Below are positions 47,301 through 57,680 of a stretch of 64,000 nt of DNA, in pieces. A program made the translations under genes and the position numbers. The notes below the pieces were generated by a model. That model did no database searches and was not told where the DNA came from. It saw only the letters and a list, made by a program, of their open reading frames with translations. Positions within the stretch are counted from its first letter, which is position 1. The number at the start of each line of letters is the position of its first letter. The DNA is from Telmatactis stephensoni (lineage: Eukaryota > Cnidaria > Anthozoa > Actiniaria > Isophelliidae): positions 620,001 to 684,000 of the forward strand of contig JALIZF010001826.1 of assembly GCA_029948255.1 (NCBI GenBank). The letters are read 5' to 3'.

Positions 47301-49347
47301 TATCTGATTTATTGAAAATGCGCCTTGTCTATTATGAGTTGTGAACAGCGCCAGACATCGCTGCGTGGAAAGGCCATCAAACCACCACCATGTATACTCC
47401 TATCGGCTCCAAACAACCGCGAAAGCCTTCTGGCCATCCGGGAAAGTTAAGTTGAGTTTTGCTTCGGAAATAAACAACAAGTCAGATTTACCGGAGATCA
47501 ACCAGCGTTTTATCTCATAAAATTTGACTGGCTTGCACCGATGCTATTAGCGTTGATGTACCCAATTGTCAATAATTTTGTCCATAAATCACTATATAAC
47601 TCGTGTTCCTTCTCAATGCAGTCACTTCAGGCATTAGAGTGGTTTCACTTAACCCGCGAAACAAAATCTAATAGTTAGTGTGTAATAGATGAACACAAAA
47701 GAAAACAATAGAAATAAGGGCTGATAGTGTCTATTAGTCTACTATTTATTTCACGGGTTAAGTGGCACCACTCTGGATCCTGATCTGAGTAAAAGAGTAG
47801 CAGTCCCAGTGAAGAAAATTTAATGCTTCGCGGGTTCAGCAGATCCAACGTCTCTGTTTAGTCGATATCATATATCATACTCTGTTGAAGTTTAATATAG
47901 GCAGTATACGCTACAAAAAATTAGCATATTTTACAGGGATTTTTAGCAGTAGTTCTCTAATCAGAACAGCTATACCATGCATGTCAGAGAATCAAAATAA
48001 TCGCCAATTTGGCTTTTCATTTCGTCACTGCAGAGGATGACTTAGCTTCAGTAAATTTCTGTTCTTAATATTCTCTATTATTCAGTATTGTTGTTTAATT
48101 CCTTTTATTCTGTGTTTTATAGCATGTATACTATTTCTGTGTTTTATAGCATGTATACTATTTGTCGCACTAGCGGTAGGTAGACTGCTCATGTTTTAGT
48201 TGTCTCAGTATTTCGGTAGTTGAACATAATTTTAAAGAACGAGATAGCCAGCCAAATATTCCGTGTCAACATAAAATTTCTTGCATTCGATATGCAAATG
48301 AATTTCAAGCCCAAAACACAGACATGCGCAGACAAATTGTATACATGCTGTGTTTGATTAACTTAGTAAAATATTCATCAAAACTTCACTCACGCTGGGT
48401 GTGTTAGCTTGACCCGAGTTTACATTGTCACGTAAGCCCCGTACTAACGCTTTTTAAAAACAACAGTCAACATTGTTGCCTAGCAACTCCCAAAATTGTT
48501 TGCTCCAACATGTTGGAAAGGTTTGCACACTTTGTTATTTGATGTTGGCATTTTTTGCCCAAGTTATAAATGGGTCAGACATCGCCCAACAACTACCAAC
48601 AACACAGAGCTAACATGTTGTCACGGTACATATTTTCAGTAATTGTGCATTTGTTTATCTTAATTATACGAATGTGTTTTTGAGAAATTTTGCTAGTTAA
48701 GCAAGTTGTAACCTTGACTGTTTTGATTGCATGATTTGTGTATAGTTTCCTGTGTTACCCACCCTCTTTCACTATAACCAAACATAAGTTCAACCAAGGG
48801 TTTCGCTTTGACTAGAAATGTGATGTAAACAGGAAATTAGATTTAGCTTATCAGCTATATAAGGACTGTCGATATTTTGTCACACTCGCACACTCTTTCA
48901 GCTTTGTACAAATTAGTGAAGCAAATTCGGGGTACGACTTATAATAGTGGAACTTTCCAAATAAAATTGGAAAGCACAGCCCTAAGTAAGGAAAGTGGTC
49001 GAGTAAGGAATTCCTACTGACAGCCACTCCGACTAAGGAAAGTCTTTCTGGTTGGCCTGACTCTACCTCAACTGGTAGCACGTATCAACCCTCACATAGC
49101 TTGTAATTAGCTGTTGTTCAAAGTCTAATAAATGTAACATTGTTGTTGCTAACAATGTTTGAAGTTGCTGGCAAACATTGCCGGATATCAGTTAGCAGCG
49201 AATGATGTTAGTTAAAAACCTGAAAATGATGTTATCTCCGCCATGGAGTTATAACTCAGTGCTATTAACGAACTAACCTTTGACTTGGGGAGAGAAGGAG
49301 ATAAAAACGAGGAAAATAATAACGAGAATCCAACGTAAACCAGCCAT
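41389..49347 (-). CDS. GPI-anchored cell-surface protein with three Ig domains (363 residues, seven exons)
   Basis: Complete minus-strand gene. CDS segments: 49278-49347, 45720-45926, 44619-44753, 43766-44065, 43238-43381, 42117-42266, 41389-41474 (1,092 nt, 363 codons plus stop). Every intron is phase 1 with good splice sites. Residues 1-22 are a signal peptide (MAGLRWILVIIFLVF...). Ig1 (about 25-137; C48, C120) is split over exons 2-3 and has Phe/Tyr in the usual Trp region. Ig2 (139-237; C162, W180, C216) is one exon. Ig3 (238-335; C261, W272, C317 in QGRYVC) is split over exons 5-6 and has an extra C298. Exon 7 gives a Ser/Ala/Gly-rich stretch (KASAVMSG) and a hydrophobic end FVILLAGLVALLVV at the stop, a classic GPI attachment signal. 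Several N-glycosylation sequons (NVT, NIT, NTT) are present. Role inferred: adhesion or recognition at the cell surface. Three Ig domains plus GPI resembles IgLON architecture, but orthology is not claimed. Confidence 0.88.
41575..41750 (+). mobile_element. Probable SINE in the last intron of the Ig gene
   Basis: A B-box-like GGTTGGATTCC (41634-41644) in a CCTGGGTTGGATTCCGGGAC context is followed by GATTTTTCTCCGGGTTTTCTGG; a very similar TTTTCTCCGGGTTCTCCGG recurs at 10015-10033. This tail recurs in cnidarian SINE-like repeats as I remember them. Confidence 0.45.
42645..43105. mobile_element. Foldback element in intron 5 of the Ig gene
   Basis: Large inverted repeat with ends ...GACTAGGCGCATTTTCC and TTTTGCGCTTTGTCTAAA, sharing GTTAACATAACTATTC, AATATGACTGTTACCAAGAC and TGCTACAGTCATTTCATACT with the element at 46618-47333. 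Confidence 0.65.
44208..44265. repeat. Short tandem repeat ACCGTGCCGTG-like
   Basis: Five to six units of ACCGTGC(C/T)GT(A/G) in intron 3 of the Ig gene. Confidence 0.8.
44955..45500. repeat. 68-bp tandem repeat in Ig gene intron 2 (about 8 units)
   Basis: Units contain GGTTAAGGGTGTTATGGTGG, GTAAGTTATGTATTTAGGTT and AGAGGTTTGAACTATA, with period 68. The same array with about 16 units lies at 62905-63980. Confidence 0.95.
46300..46610 (-). pseudogene. Relic of a LINE endonuclease in Ig gene intron 1
   Basis: The minus strand reads DFNCDLLYPDKPLKDSRDLL DLLD then a stop, preceded by weaker matches (SVIFVSIDPPL for the usual YRPP region). The GDFN-like motif plus LLD fits APE-type endonucleases of LINEs. 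Several stops. Confidence 0.45.
46618..47333. mobile_element. 716-bp foldback element in Ig gene intron 1
   Basis: Ends AGACAAGGCGCAAAAC and ATGCGCCTTGTCT are inverted, and almost the whole interior is a palindrome about 46980 (both strands read KFEGY-(K/Q)-LKNQGD). Open frames here follow from the palindrome and are not genes. Confidence 0.75.
47637..47773. mobile_element. GAGTG-type MITE in Ig gene intron 1
   Basis: GAGTGGTTTCACTTAACCC to GGGTTAAGTGGCACCACTC with the central AACACAAAAGAAAACAATAG motif; TA on the left side, TG on the right. Confidence 0.75.
48089..48162. repeat. Tandem duplication of a 29-bp unit
   Basis: TTCTGTGTTTTATAGCATGT followed by ATACTATT is present twice in a row. 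The rest of intron 1 from 47774 to 49277 shows nothing else of note. Confidence 0.7.
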
Positions 49348-49393
49348 GTTGATGGACGTTTTGTCTTGTCACGCGCCCGCTATTAAGCTTCAG

Positions 49394-49401
49394 TTTATAT
49401 A
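49394..49401 (-). promoter_or_regulatory. TATA box of the Ig gene
   Basis: TATATAAA on the minus strand, 47-54 bp upstream of the ATG at 49347, which would give a leader of about 20 nt. It supports the chosen first exon. Confidence 0.55.
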
Positions 49402-51263
49402 ATCATTGGTATATTACACGCGCTATGATTGGTAGAGAACCGTGTGGGATTACGAAATCACCCACTCTGCGGATTGGTTGAACATGAAATGTCTTGATAA
49501 ATATAATAAATCAACCCGCCAATGGCGAAGTAACTCGTGGATTGACTCCCTGGGATTGACCGATAACAACGACCACAGGAAGCCCAAAAATATATTTTAG
49601 TTAAATAATGAGTTTTTTATTTGAAGGCAAAAATATAAATCAATTAACACAATATATATTTTTCTAAATGATAAATCATTGCTCTCACAAATCTAAAAAT
49701 TAAGATTGAGCCCATCTGTAAAGAATTTTGAAAGAGTCATTTGGATAATTATTAATTAATAATATCAGCTAATATAATTTCTTTAGCGAAAAATAATTGA
49801 CTGGAGTATGAAAGAACAAAAAAAGATAATGAAGCAAAAGAAAAAAGAAAAAAAAGAAAAAAAGAAACCGGTCTGATTGTGATTCGAACAGGGTGCCTAT
49901 GGGCCCGTTGCCAGCAACGAACCACTTGAGCCACTGAGCAATTTAACATTTGGAAAGGTTATATTTTTATACATATTCTTAATCTATGGCTGTACGCTTA
50001 GCAAAGCTATTGAACATGTACAAATTATGAAAGAAGTTTCTCTATGAACCAAATGTCGCTATGAATAAAATAAATTACTCCATAAAAGTACTCATGATAG
50101 CCACCAAACTTTTCAAATACGCTTTTTTGATGCCGTTTCGGCCAGCCGGCCCGCAGCGATTCCACGGGCCAGTTTCTCCAGTTTCAGCAGGCGTCAGTTC
50201 GTACTCAAATATGATTTCGTTTGCTTTTTATTTCAACATTTACTCTCGTGCTGATAGAGTACAAACACTATAAAATGCTTGGATGACTCGTTGATATTGG
50301 ACTTGCGACGATTTTTGTTTGAAGACAGCGACTGAAGTCCATTGTTTTCACATGCGAGTATATCGAACAGCTCGATCAATTTGGAGATGCGATGAAAATT
50401 ATTCCAAGCTGCAGAGGGAACTTAGAGTAGTTCAATACAGAATGTGGCAATGAATAAGAAATTATTTATTCAAATCTATTGGCAATTCGCCTAACATCCG
50501 ACACGTACAATCGATCTTTGCGGAGTGCAGACCCGTGTACATGTAACTTGCATGTAGAGCACGAGGTAATGTTAAAAACTTGTCAGTACCCAGCTTAGAT
50601 CGTGTGCCTAAAAACTGTTGCTTGTACACAAATCTAAAACAGTTACATTACGTTCAAAGCTTCCCGAGTGCTATACTGGTCGCTGGAAATTATTATAGAG
50701 TATCCGGAGGGGGGACACCGTACGGCCTACGATACGATATGGTTACAGCAGGAATTTCGAATGTTTTTATAGAAACTATGATACTGGTACAGTTACGATA
50801 CGGTACGGTAAGTTTCCCACTCATACGAAAACGACTCTAACGCAAGTTAGCACCGTATCGTATTATCAAGAATAGACCGGAAGTAAAGTTTGACAGACCG
50901 GAAGTTTACAGGAAAGTGAGTGAGTGACACAATAGCTTACTACTTTATGTATGGTACCATTCTAGTTAGACAATAGATAGATTGAATAGTTGTTGTCATA
51001 CACGAAGTAGTAACCTGACTCATTTGCATATTCGACCCCTCACAATAACTCGTGGATTTTCAATCCACGAGTTAAAAATAGATTCCATTTTTTTTGCCTC
51101 TGTAGTGTAATGCATCAAAATCCTAGAGAAATCCAACAGATTATTTATAAGTAAGTATATTACAATTCACAGCACGAAAGTGAGTTGGTAAGTCCAAAAC
51201 TGCAGATATACTAGTGAATAATTTTTAAATAGTGCAACCTAAAGTTCTATCTTTCTCTTTCAG
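49402..51263. other. No gene; tRNA-like fragment and a perfect hairpin
   Basis: About 49875-49945 (minus) has an A-box-like TGGCTCAAGTGG and a B-box-like TGTTCGAATCA but no acceptor pairing, so a tRNA-like repeat fragment. AACTCGTGGATT-TTC-AATCCACGAGTT at 51047-51073 is a perfect 12-bp hairpin, and the same AACTCGTGGATT occurs at about 49530. These may be ends of an unrecognised element. Confidence 0.35.
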
Positions 51264-51676
51264 AAGGCAAAAAACATGATGCAGGAATGCTTGCCGACTC
51301 TGGTCTACTGCCAAATCTTCAGCAATATGCTTTCAATCCTGCTGGTCAACCATTATGTGTGTATGGTGACCCTGCATACCCCCTGAGGGTTCATTTACAA
51401 GCCCCATTCAGAGGGGGAGTCCTTACTCCCCAGATGCAAGAATATAATGCTGCTATGAGTAGGGTTAGGACCTCTGTGGAGTGGCTTTTTGGTGATGTTG
51501 TTAACTCTTTCAAGTCTCTTGACTTTAAAAAGAATCTAAAGCTTAAGCTAAGCAGTGTTGGTAAAATGTATGCTGTTGCAGTCATATTGCAGAATGCTTT
51601 AACCTGCCTATACGGGAATGTCACTTCAACATACTTTGATCTCATGCCACCATCCCTTCAAGACTACTTTGCCTGA
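51264..51676 (+). pseudogene. PIF/Harbinger transposase, last exon only (HARBI1-like)
   Basis: Acceptor ctctttcag|AA at 51264, then GKKHDAGMLADSGLL, YGDPAYPL, LTPQMQEYNAAMSRVRTSVE with WLFGD, ending PPSLQDYFA and TGA. These are the C-terminal landmarks of the DDE_Tnp_4 nuclease: GDPAYPL holds a catalytic Asp and the VEW segment the catalytic Glu. The exon is open and clean, but upstream exons with the first catalytic Asp were not found, so it is 5'-truncated. Its partner DNA-binding ORF lies 1.3 kb away on the opposite strand. Confidence 0.75.
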
Positions 51677-51741
51677 ACTCCGCCCAATGTAGTTACTTGT
51701 CAGAGAAAATAAAGCTAATTGCTATTAGTGTACAAACAATA

Positions 51742-51878
51742 GAGTGATTGCCATAAACCCATGAAACAGTAGACTAATAAACACTAGACCTAATATCTAT
51801 TTTTTTTCCTTTGGGATTATTCAACTATAATTACACACTAACATTCAATTTATATTTCATGGGTTCAATGCCCTCACT
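51742..51878. mobile_element. GAGTG-type MITE (diverged)
   Basis: GAGTGATTGCCATAAACCC at the left, GGGTTCAATGCCCTCACTA at the right, flanked by TA. It lies just after the Harbinger transposase exon. Confidence 0.65.
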
Positions 51879-52018
51879 ATAAAAGTGTGCAAAACTCGGT
51901 AGGGTGATCGCATTTAACCCGTGAGAATGTACAAAATCTAAATAGTACTAAATAGTTGAAAATCCTTTGTTTTCCAGTGTTTAATAAAGTTACTTAGTTT
52001 GTATTTATTTAGCTAGTA

Positions 52019-52157
52019 GAGTGATCGCACTTTACCCGTGAAAAAGTACAAAATCTACTTTGTACTAAAAATATAAAATCCTTTGTTTTCCATTGTTTAT
52101 TAGTGCTATTTTGCATTATTTAGCTAGTACAATTTCACGGATTAAGTGCGATCACTC
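52019..52157. mobile_element. GAGTG-type MITE next to a decayed sister copy
   Basis: GAGTGATCGCACTTTACCC to GGATTAAGTGCGATCACTC, flanked by TA; same subtype as the outer copy at 3040. Sequence 51900-52018 begins with a diverged half copy (AGGGTGATCGCATTTAACCC). Confidence 0.75.
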
Positions 52158-52381
52158 TACTAGGGTTTAAAGTGTGCAACATAAATAGCACTAAATAGTG
52201 CTATTTCAAGCTAATTCAATTGTTTTCTATTGTTTAATTAGTACTATTTAGTACTAAATAGTGCAAAACTATTTCACTTTCAGTGTTTGTTCTTTATTTG
52301 TCACTAAGTAGTAATAAATAAAGAAAACAATAGAAATTACATAAAATAGTGCTATCTACTACTATATATATTGCACACTTA

Positions 52382-52488
52382 GGGCCTGATTACATCAACT
52401 CTGCTGGCCTGGTCAAGTGGGCTGACTTCTTTTGTTTTTGTGGCTACAAGGAAAAGACCAGGCCAGCCTGGTTCATATAATCAGGCCC
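52382..52488. mobile_element. 107-bp Harbinger-type MITE with TTA target duplication
   Basis: GGGCCTGATTACATCAAC at the left mirrors GGTTCATATAATCAGGCCC at the right, with inner TGGCCTGGTC / GACCAGGCCA. TTA occurs on both sides (52379-52381, 52489-52491). A TTA duplication and GGGCC tips are typical of PIF/Harbinger. It lies between the two Harbinger ORFs. Confidence 0.8.
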
Positions 52489-52916
52489 TTAGAGCTTGTA
52501 CTCTACTGTACTGCCCATGAGACATGCCCTTCCTCCATAAAGATAATGAAATAATACAAAAGACTAGAGGTGCATAACATAAGACATGTAGTTTAAGTTT
52601 ATTTTCTTGATATTGCACCACTCAATAGCATCTGTTCTTTCTAACCAAAATGGGAAGAGTAGAAAAGTCATTAGACTAGGACTAATTTCAAAACTGTATA
52701 ATTACATCCATGCATGCAAATAATATAACATACTATTATATTATAGCTTAATGATTAAACTCAACAATCTTTTATTGAACATGAACAAACTGTAGCAGAA
52801 ACATTGTAACTCTACTGTAGAATACTGTGTATAAACAATCAAAAACAATGTACAAAACATGTACAAACATGGTTGAAAATGTAAGATTTGTACTGAGACT
52901 CGTGCTCAACAGTTGT

Positions 52917-53633
52917 TTATACCTTTTTTTCCATTAAAGACATCAATATCTTGGATTGTTGCTATTGTTGCTGTACCAGCATTGTTGTCATAGCTTGCTG
53001 CTGTTGTTGCTGTTGTTGCACTTGGTTCACCATAGCTGAGAGTAAAGCTTCTTGTTTGCTGGATGCAAGCTCAATTTCTTTCTTCCTGACCTCTAACTCC
53101 TCTCTTTTATAATCCATTTCTCTCTCCGCTTTCTTAGACAAATACTCCAAAACATCCGAGGAGATTCTTCTTTTCTTCGTTGATTTTGGTGTTTCTTCGC
53201 CATCGTCGTCACTTTTTCTTTTTGACATTCTTTCTAGAGCTTGTTTCCTAACTTCTTCTGCTGCAGATTTCTCTTTTCCTGACTTCTCCTTTTTTTGAAG
53301 TTCTTCTGCATCCAGTCTTTCTTTTGCATCTCTTTCGCGCTCCAAAATATCTTCCAATAAGACTTCCAGTTCTGTCATCTCTGCTTCGATGCCTGAAGCC
53401 CTCTCCTCTTCTCGTAGTTTTTGAGTCAACTTGGTCGATAACAACGAAAATCTGTCTCGCACGGACCTAGCAGTTACTTTAAAGACTGGTTGATCCAAGG
53501 CATTTAGTCTTGTAGCAATTTCCTTCCAAATTTTTCCTCTCTCAGGGCTTCGAACCTTGAAATTGAAGGGCTCATGGACAATCACTTCGCGACACATAAT
53601 TAAGTCGTGCCTGTCCAGTGAAAGTATTTGCTT
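52917..53633 (-). pseudogene. Harbinger Myb/SANT-like DNA-binding partner protein, with an in-frame stop near the end
   Basis: The main exon starts at acceptor ctttcag|AAG (53633) and reads KQILSLDRHDLIMCREVIVH, then KVRSPERGKIWKEIATRLNA and VTARSVRDRFSLL (a Myb/SANT-like trihelix pattern), a Glu/Lys coiled coil with LREEERASGIEAEMTELEVL, a basic KRKS/KKRR patch and a Gln run. A TAG at 52962-52964 ends the frame, but translation past it continues plausibly (QQSKILMSLMEKKV) to TAA at 52917-52919, so TAG looks like a nonsense change from CAG. A possible first exon at about 53786-53752 (MAQPSQQNTAK, donor AA|gtaagc) does not join in frame. It pairs with the transposase at 51264. Confidence 0.65.
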
Positions 53634-54119
53634 CTGAAAGAAAATAAATACACTCTCAGCCTGAGCATCAAAAGAAAACTTTAAGGCCATGAGCAATATT
53701 TGATAATTACAAACATATAAAGACAAGGTTATGCAACACAATTTCGCTTACTTTTTAGCTGTATTTTGCTGACTTGGCTGGGCCATGTTGTTGACAGAAA
53801 ATCCTGGAAAGGCGCGAAAAAATGATATGTGAAAATATTCTTCTCTTGCTCCAAAAACGCAACGAAAATACTTTTTTTTAATCAGTTAAGATTAAATTTG
53901 TGCATGTTCCATACCAAAGACGACTTATATGTATTTTTGATAATAGAAAAGGGTTCAATCTACTTACGTTTTATGACAACGCTTTGAACCACGAAATTCA
54001 GTCGTCGACGAAGGCAAGACGACGGCTTTCCAAAACCAGACATGCGCAGTGGATTAATATGGGACAAATTGACTTCCGGTCGTCGTCGTCGTCCACATCA
54101 TTTCGTCGTCGATGCTTAA

Positions 54120-55264
54120 GCTCCCTAATATATGATCTCTTCCAACATTGAGGGGCAATTCCCGAGGAGAGCAACGTGTTAAAGATCGTGGCTACAGGGA
54201 GTGCAAGCTCGTAGGCAAAATCTTTTAGGATTCGGGCAGGTATTTCATCGGGTCCCGATGCTTTATTGGAGTTCAAAGCCAAGAGTTTTTCACAGACTTC
54301 GTGGGGGTGAATTGTAGGAAGAGGATCCGCATCAGGCGGGGGAGGTGATAGGCTCTCTGTGTCTAGCTCAGGGATGTCCACGTTGACTGATAAAAAGAAT
54401 TTGTTGAGCGTGTCAGCAATCGTGGCTGGTTCGGTCAAGGTAGAACCGTAGTTCTCTATGAGGATGGAATGGTTATTTTTGCTTCTACCAGACAAGGTGT
54501 TAACTGCATGCCACCATCTTCGACAGTCGTTGGGGGCGAGTCTTCTGAGTAAAATGTGTTCTTGCTGCTATGAATTTCATACTTGACTCTGTTTCTGAAG
54601 TATCGCCACTTAACTTGGTCATTGCTGTGATAAGCCTTCTGACGTGCGCGGACGAGTCTTTTTTATGGCCGGTGTTATCCAGGGTTTGTCAGTCTTATGA
54701 CATCTTACAGACCTTAAGGGGAAGAATCGCTCAATAGCTGATGACAAGGATGAAGTGAAGTGGTCTGTGAGTTCGTCTACTGTCGGGTTCCAAAGGTTGC
54801 CAAACCAGTTGACTTCAGAGATCCAACGCCCAAAGGCATCGACCGTGCATAGGAGCGTAAGCACTGCTTAGTGATATTACTATCAGATTGAATACCTTGA
54901 GAAAATTTGAGAGACCAATAGGATCACTATAATGCTCAGAAAAATTACTTATAATACGATCTAAAATATTGTTACCCCGGGTGGGGCACTGAACTACTTG
55001 TTTTAAGTTATGGCAGGAAACTATATCAGAAAAATCTAAATCGTTGAAATCACCTAAGATAATTGCTGCACAATTTGGAGATAAATTACATATAAAATCT
55101 AGAGTTTGCACTATAAAGTCTGATAAGTTCCTTTGTTCTTGCATCGATCTACCAGGGGGGTTATACACAGCACCCAAGAGAATCCCACTGTAGGGTCTTG
55201 GAAGACGGTGCGGGCGAATCCACAACCACCGACATTTCTTTCGATTAAAAACCTTAAAATTCAT
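54120..55264 (-). pseudogene. CR1-like LINE fragment: endonuclease and start of reverse transcriptase
   Basis: The minus strand from 55264: an APE endonuclease C-terminal half (GILLGAVYNPPG, AAIILGDFNDLDF, CPTRGNNILDRIISN), then a linker (HFTSSLSSAIERFFPLRSVR, KTDKPWITPAIK), then the RT entry LNSNKASGPDEIPARILKDF and PVATIFNTLLSSGIAPQCWK. At least two frameshifts separate the parts. It is truncated at the 5' side and breaks off in the RT near 54125, where an Asp-codon repeat (GTC/GAC)n marks the junction with unrelated sequence. Confidence 0.75.
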
Positions 55265-55555
55265 AATAAAATGCTGCTTGATTTAAAATACAACTTTTTG
55301 ATTTAGAGTAAATAGCTCTCAATTTGGATCGAATTTGGACTTGAAAACCTGGCTGCGCTTTCCCGCATGCACGTGGCACTAGATAGTGGAAATGTTGAAC
55401 TTTTCTTCGAATTTGTTTCGCTTTCCAAGCCCTAGGTCCTAATTTGAGTATTCCAAACCAACAAAAATTTGTAGTTATTTTATTTGAAGTCAAGGTGTTA
55501 GTTATTCGCGCGCACAACGAATTTTTTACTCAAAGCTGTGAACTGGCAATTTTGA

Positions 55556-55772
55556 TGCTCGGCTGATTCAATCGAAAGAAAAAGCCTTGCGTGCTTTCTT
55601 CAATATTAATCGTATCATTGATTTTACTAAACCTAAACCTCAACAGGCTCAAAAACGTTTTGACACAATGATTTCTCCCACATTAACACATGTTAGTGAA
55701 GATTGGGAAGTCTATCAAAAACTCGACTTTACAAAATGGGATAAAAGTCAAACTGAAAAAATGCACACTTGA
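55556..55772 (+). pseudogene. LINE reverse-transcriptase C-terminal fragment
   Basis: Reads EKALRAFFNINRIIDFTKPK, FDTMISPTLTHVSEDWEVYQ and KLDFTKWDKSQTEKMHT. The FDTMI-x-P-x-LT-x3-E-x-WGVY-like pattern is that of the region after the RT palm in cnidarian LINEs as I remember it. Cut off at both ends. Confidence 0.5.
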
Positions 55773-55991
55773 GATTTTGTAACTTTTATAGACCGGAATT
55801 TGTGGAATTTTGGAGCAGATAGTAAGAATATAGAATAAATTAATTAGCAAACCGTGAGGGTTTTACCTTGGCAGCTCAAACGTCGACTCGATGTAGTTGC
55901 TTACTTTTGAACGCTTATTGAATTATACCTAGTGCAGCAAAGACAATGACACTTGGCAGCAGTTATGCTAAGATCTTGTTCTATCCCATAT

Positions 55992-56989
55992 TAGTAAAAA
56001 TCTACTAGTATTCTAATGCAAATCTCGCATTCTGATTGGCTACTCTACTCACCTTCTATCACTATTAGAAAGTGAGTAGAGAAAATAGGGATTCGTGATT
56101 TGCAAATTATCCGCAAATTTCTATAGATAAATCATGGTTTTTAATCATATTTGCCATAAATACCACGAGTGATATTTATACAAAACAACACGTACAAATG
56201 TTGATATATAAGCAGGTAAATTTTTGCGATTTTGATGAAAAAACTGACAGCGAGTTCAATCACCGATCTCTATATACGGACCGTACTTCCCAAAGTGAAA
56301 AAAGTGGCTTTCAAGTCTAAACTGTCTAAGATAACTCAATAGTATTCAAGTACAATAGCAAAATTTAGTGAAAAATTGCTTTGTTTTCGCTTTTGGTCGA
56401 TTTTCGGCGTGAATGACTTCAAAGTCACAGAAAAACAGGAAGAAAAACTCTCAGGAAGCGAGCAAGTAGTCACTTGTGAGGACAAAAACGGTATTGTTTG
56501 AAAAAAAGATGAAACAAAACACTTTCTAAATTAGATAAACAGGGAATACATAAGTGTAGAATAACTTTTCATTACCTTTCAATAACGTTTCTGCAGGATT
56601 CCTTCGTGTTAAAGCTAGTAATTTGAAATTAAGCTTCACTTTCACCAAATCAGTTCATGACGAGCAGGTCGGTCAGCTCGGTCTTTTTTCGTCTTTTCGC
56701 CCCGAATGATACAAAGAAATTTCCACAAGCATCAGATAATCCGTAATGCTTTTGTTTTTTGAACTTTTTGACTTTCTTCTTTGATCAAAATCACTTCTTT
56801 TTAGTGGAAGAAAGCTTCACAGCTGGACTAACTGCCGATTTTCCTCGGCTCCCAAAAGAAATACAGTTGCCATGGAAACTATAATTTTTTATGCGTAGCT
56901 TTCCGAAATTTCTCAGTTTTTCAGGTTAAAAATTATTACCAAATTTCATTTTATAAATTTTGCATTAGAATACTAGTAGATTTTTACTA
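55992..56989. mobile_element. 998-bp element with perfect 31-bp inverted ends
   Basis: Left end TAGTAAAAATCTACTAGTAT (55992 on, 31 bp) is the exact inverse of the right end (56959-56989). The tips begin and end with TA, so a TA-target (Tc1/mariner-like) element is likely. No transposase frame inside. Confidence 0.8.
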
Positions 56990-56990
56990 A

Positions 56991-57099
56991 AACAATTAGA
57001 CTACTCGTTCTCGTTTTCCATCGGCTTTGATAGTTGACTCGGGCTTCGCCGTCGTCAACTATCAGCCGATAGAAAACTTGAACTCGTAGTCTAATTGTT
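56991..57099. mobile_element. 109-bp palindromic MITE next to the 998-bp element
   Basis: AACAATTAGACTAC...CATCGGCT mirrors AGCCGATAG...GTAGTCTAATTGTT. It starts 2 bp after the neighbouring element and was part of the same or a consecutive insertion. Confidence 0.7.
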
Positions 57100-57680
57100 A
57101 ACTAGAAATTTCAGGAAACAGTTCGACAGAATTTGTAAAAGTCGAGGTAATACAAATTTGTAACTTTTACCTCGTGGTCACAATAATTAACTCTTCAAGT
57201 TTGCTTGAGGATAACATTGGCGTTTAGCTTCTCGTGCCTCCATATTTTACCCACAGGTTACAATAGCCATTTGTCTTCCTTAATTATAGCAGATATGGTT
57301 CTCGCTGTTTTTGAAATTTTGTTGAGATTTTTGGCGGTACTTTTGACAACATAATTTTGCGTTGTAACAGGCAGCGCAAATTTTGTATCGCAACTTCTAA
57401 GCCTATGCCTTTCTACTTGATTAACGAAATAAGAAAAAGATTCACCTTAGAATTTTGGATTTATGACCAATTTTGCTCATAAAGCCATTTTACAAAATCG
57501 TCTGATATCTCGAATTATTTGATCTAATTCGCAGAAAAATAATTACCAGTACAAATTTCAAGGCTTGTAGACAAATGGCTACAAATTTCTCAGAAATCGG
57601 ACAAGTTTTTGATATCAAAAAGACGCGATTGAAATTCATGCCTGATAAACAAATCAACAGCTAGGTACGGGCCACCTTAA

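Larger units (their letters stand above)
55800..57680. repeat. Dispersed repeat family, copy B, split by an insertion
   Basis: Matches copy A (37010-37895) in blocks 55800-55990 and 57107-57680. The interrupting 1.1 kb is absent in copy A (CCCATACCTAGAAAATTTC at 37190-37208), so it inserted later. Confidence 0.7.

Noticed and set aside
49875..49945. tRNA gene on the minus strand
   Set aside because: Box A and B resemblances exist, but there is no acceptor stem and the presumed anticodon arm closes on a 4-base loop.
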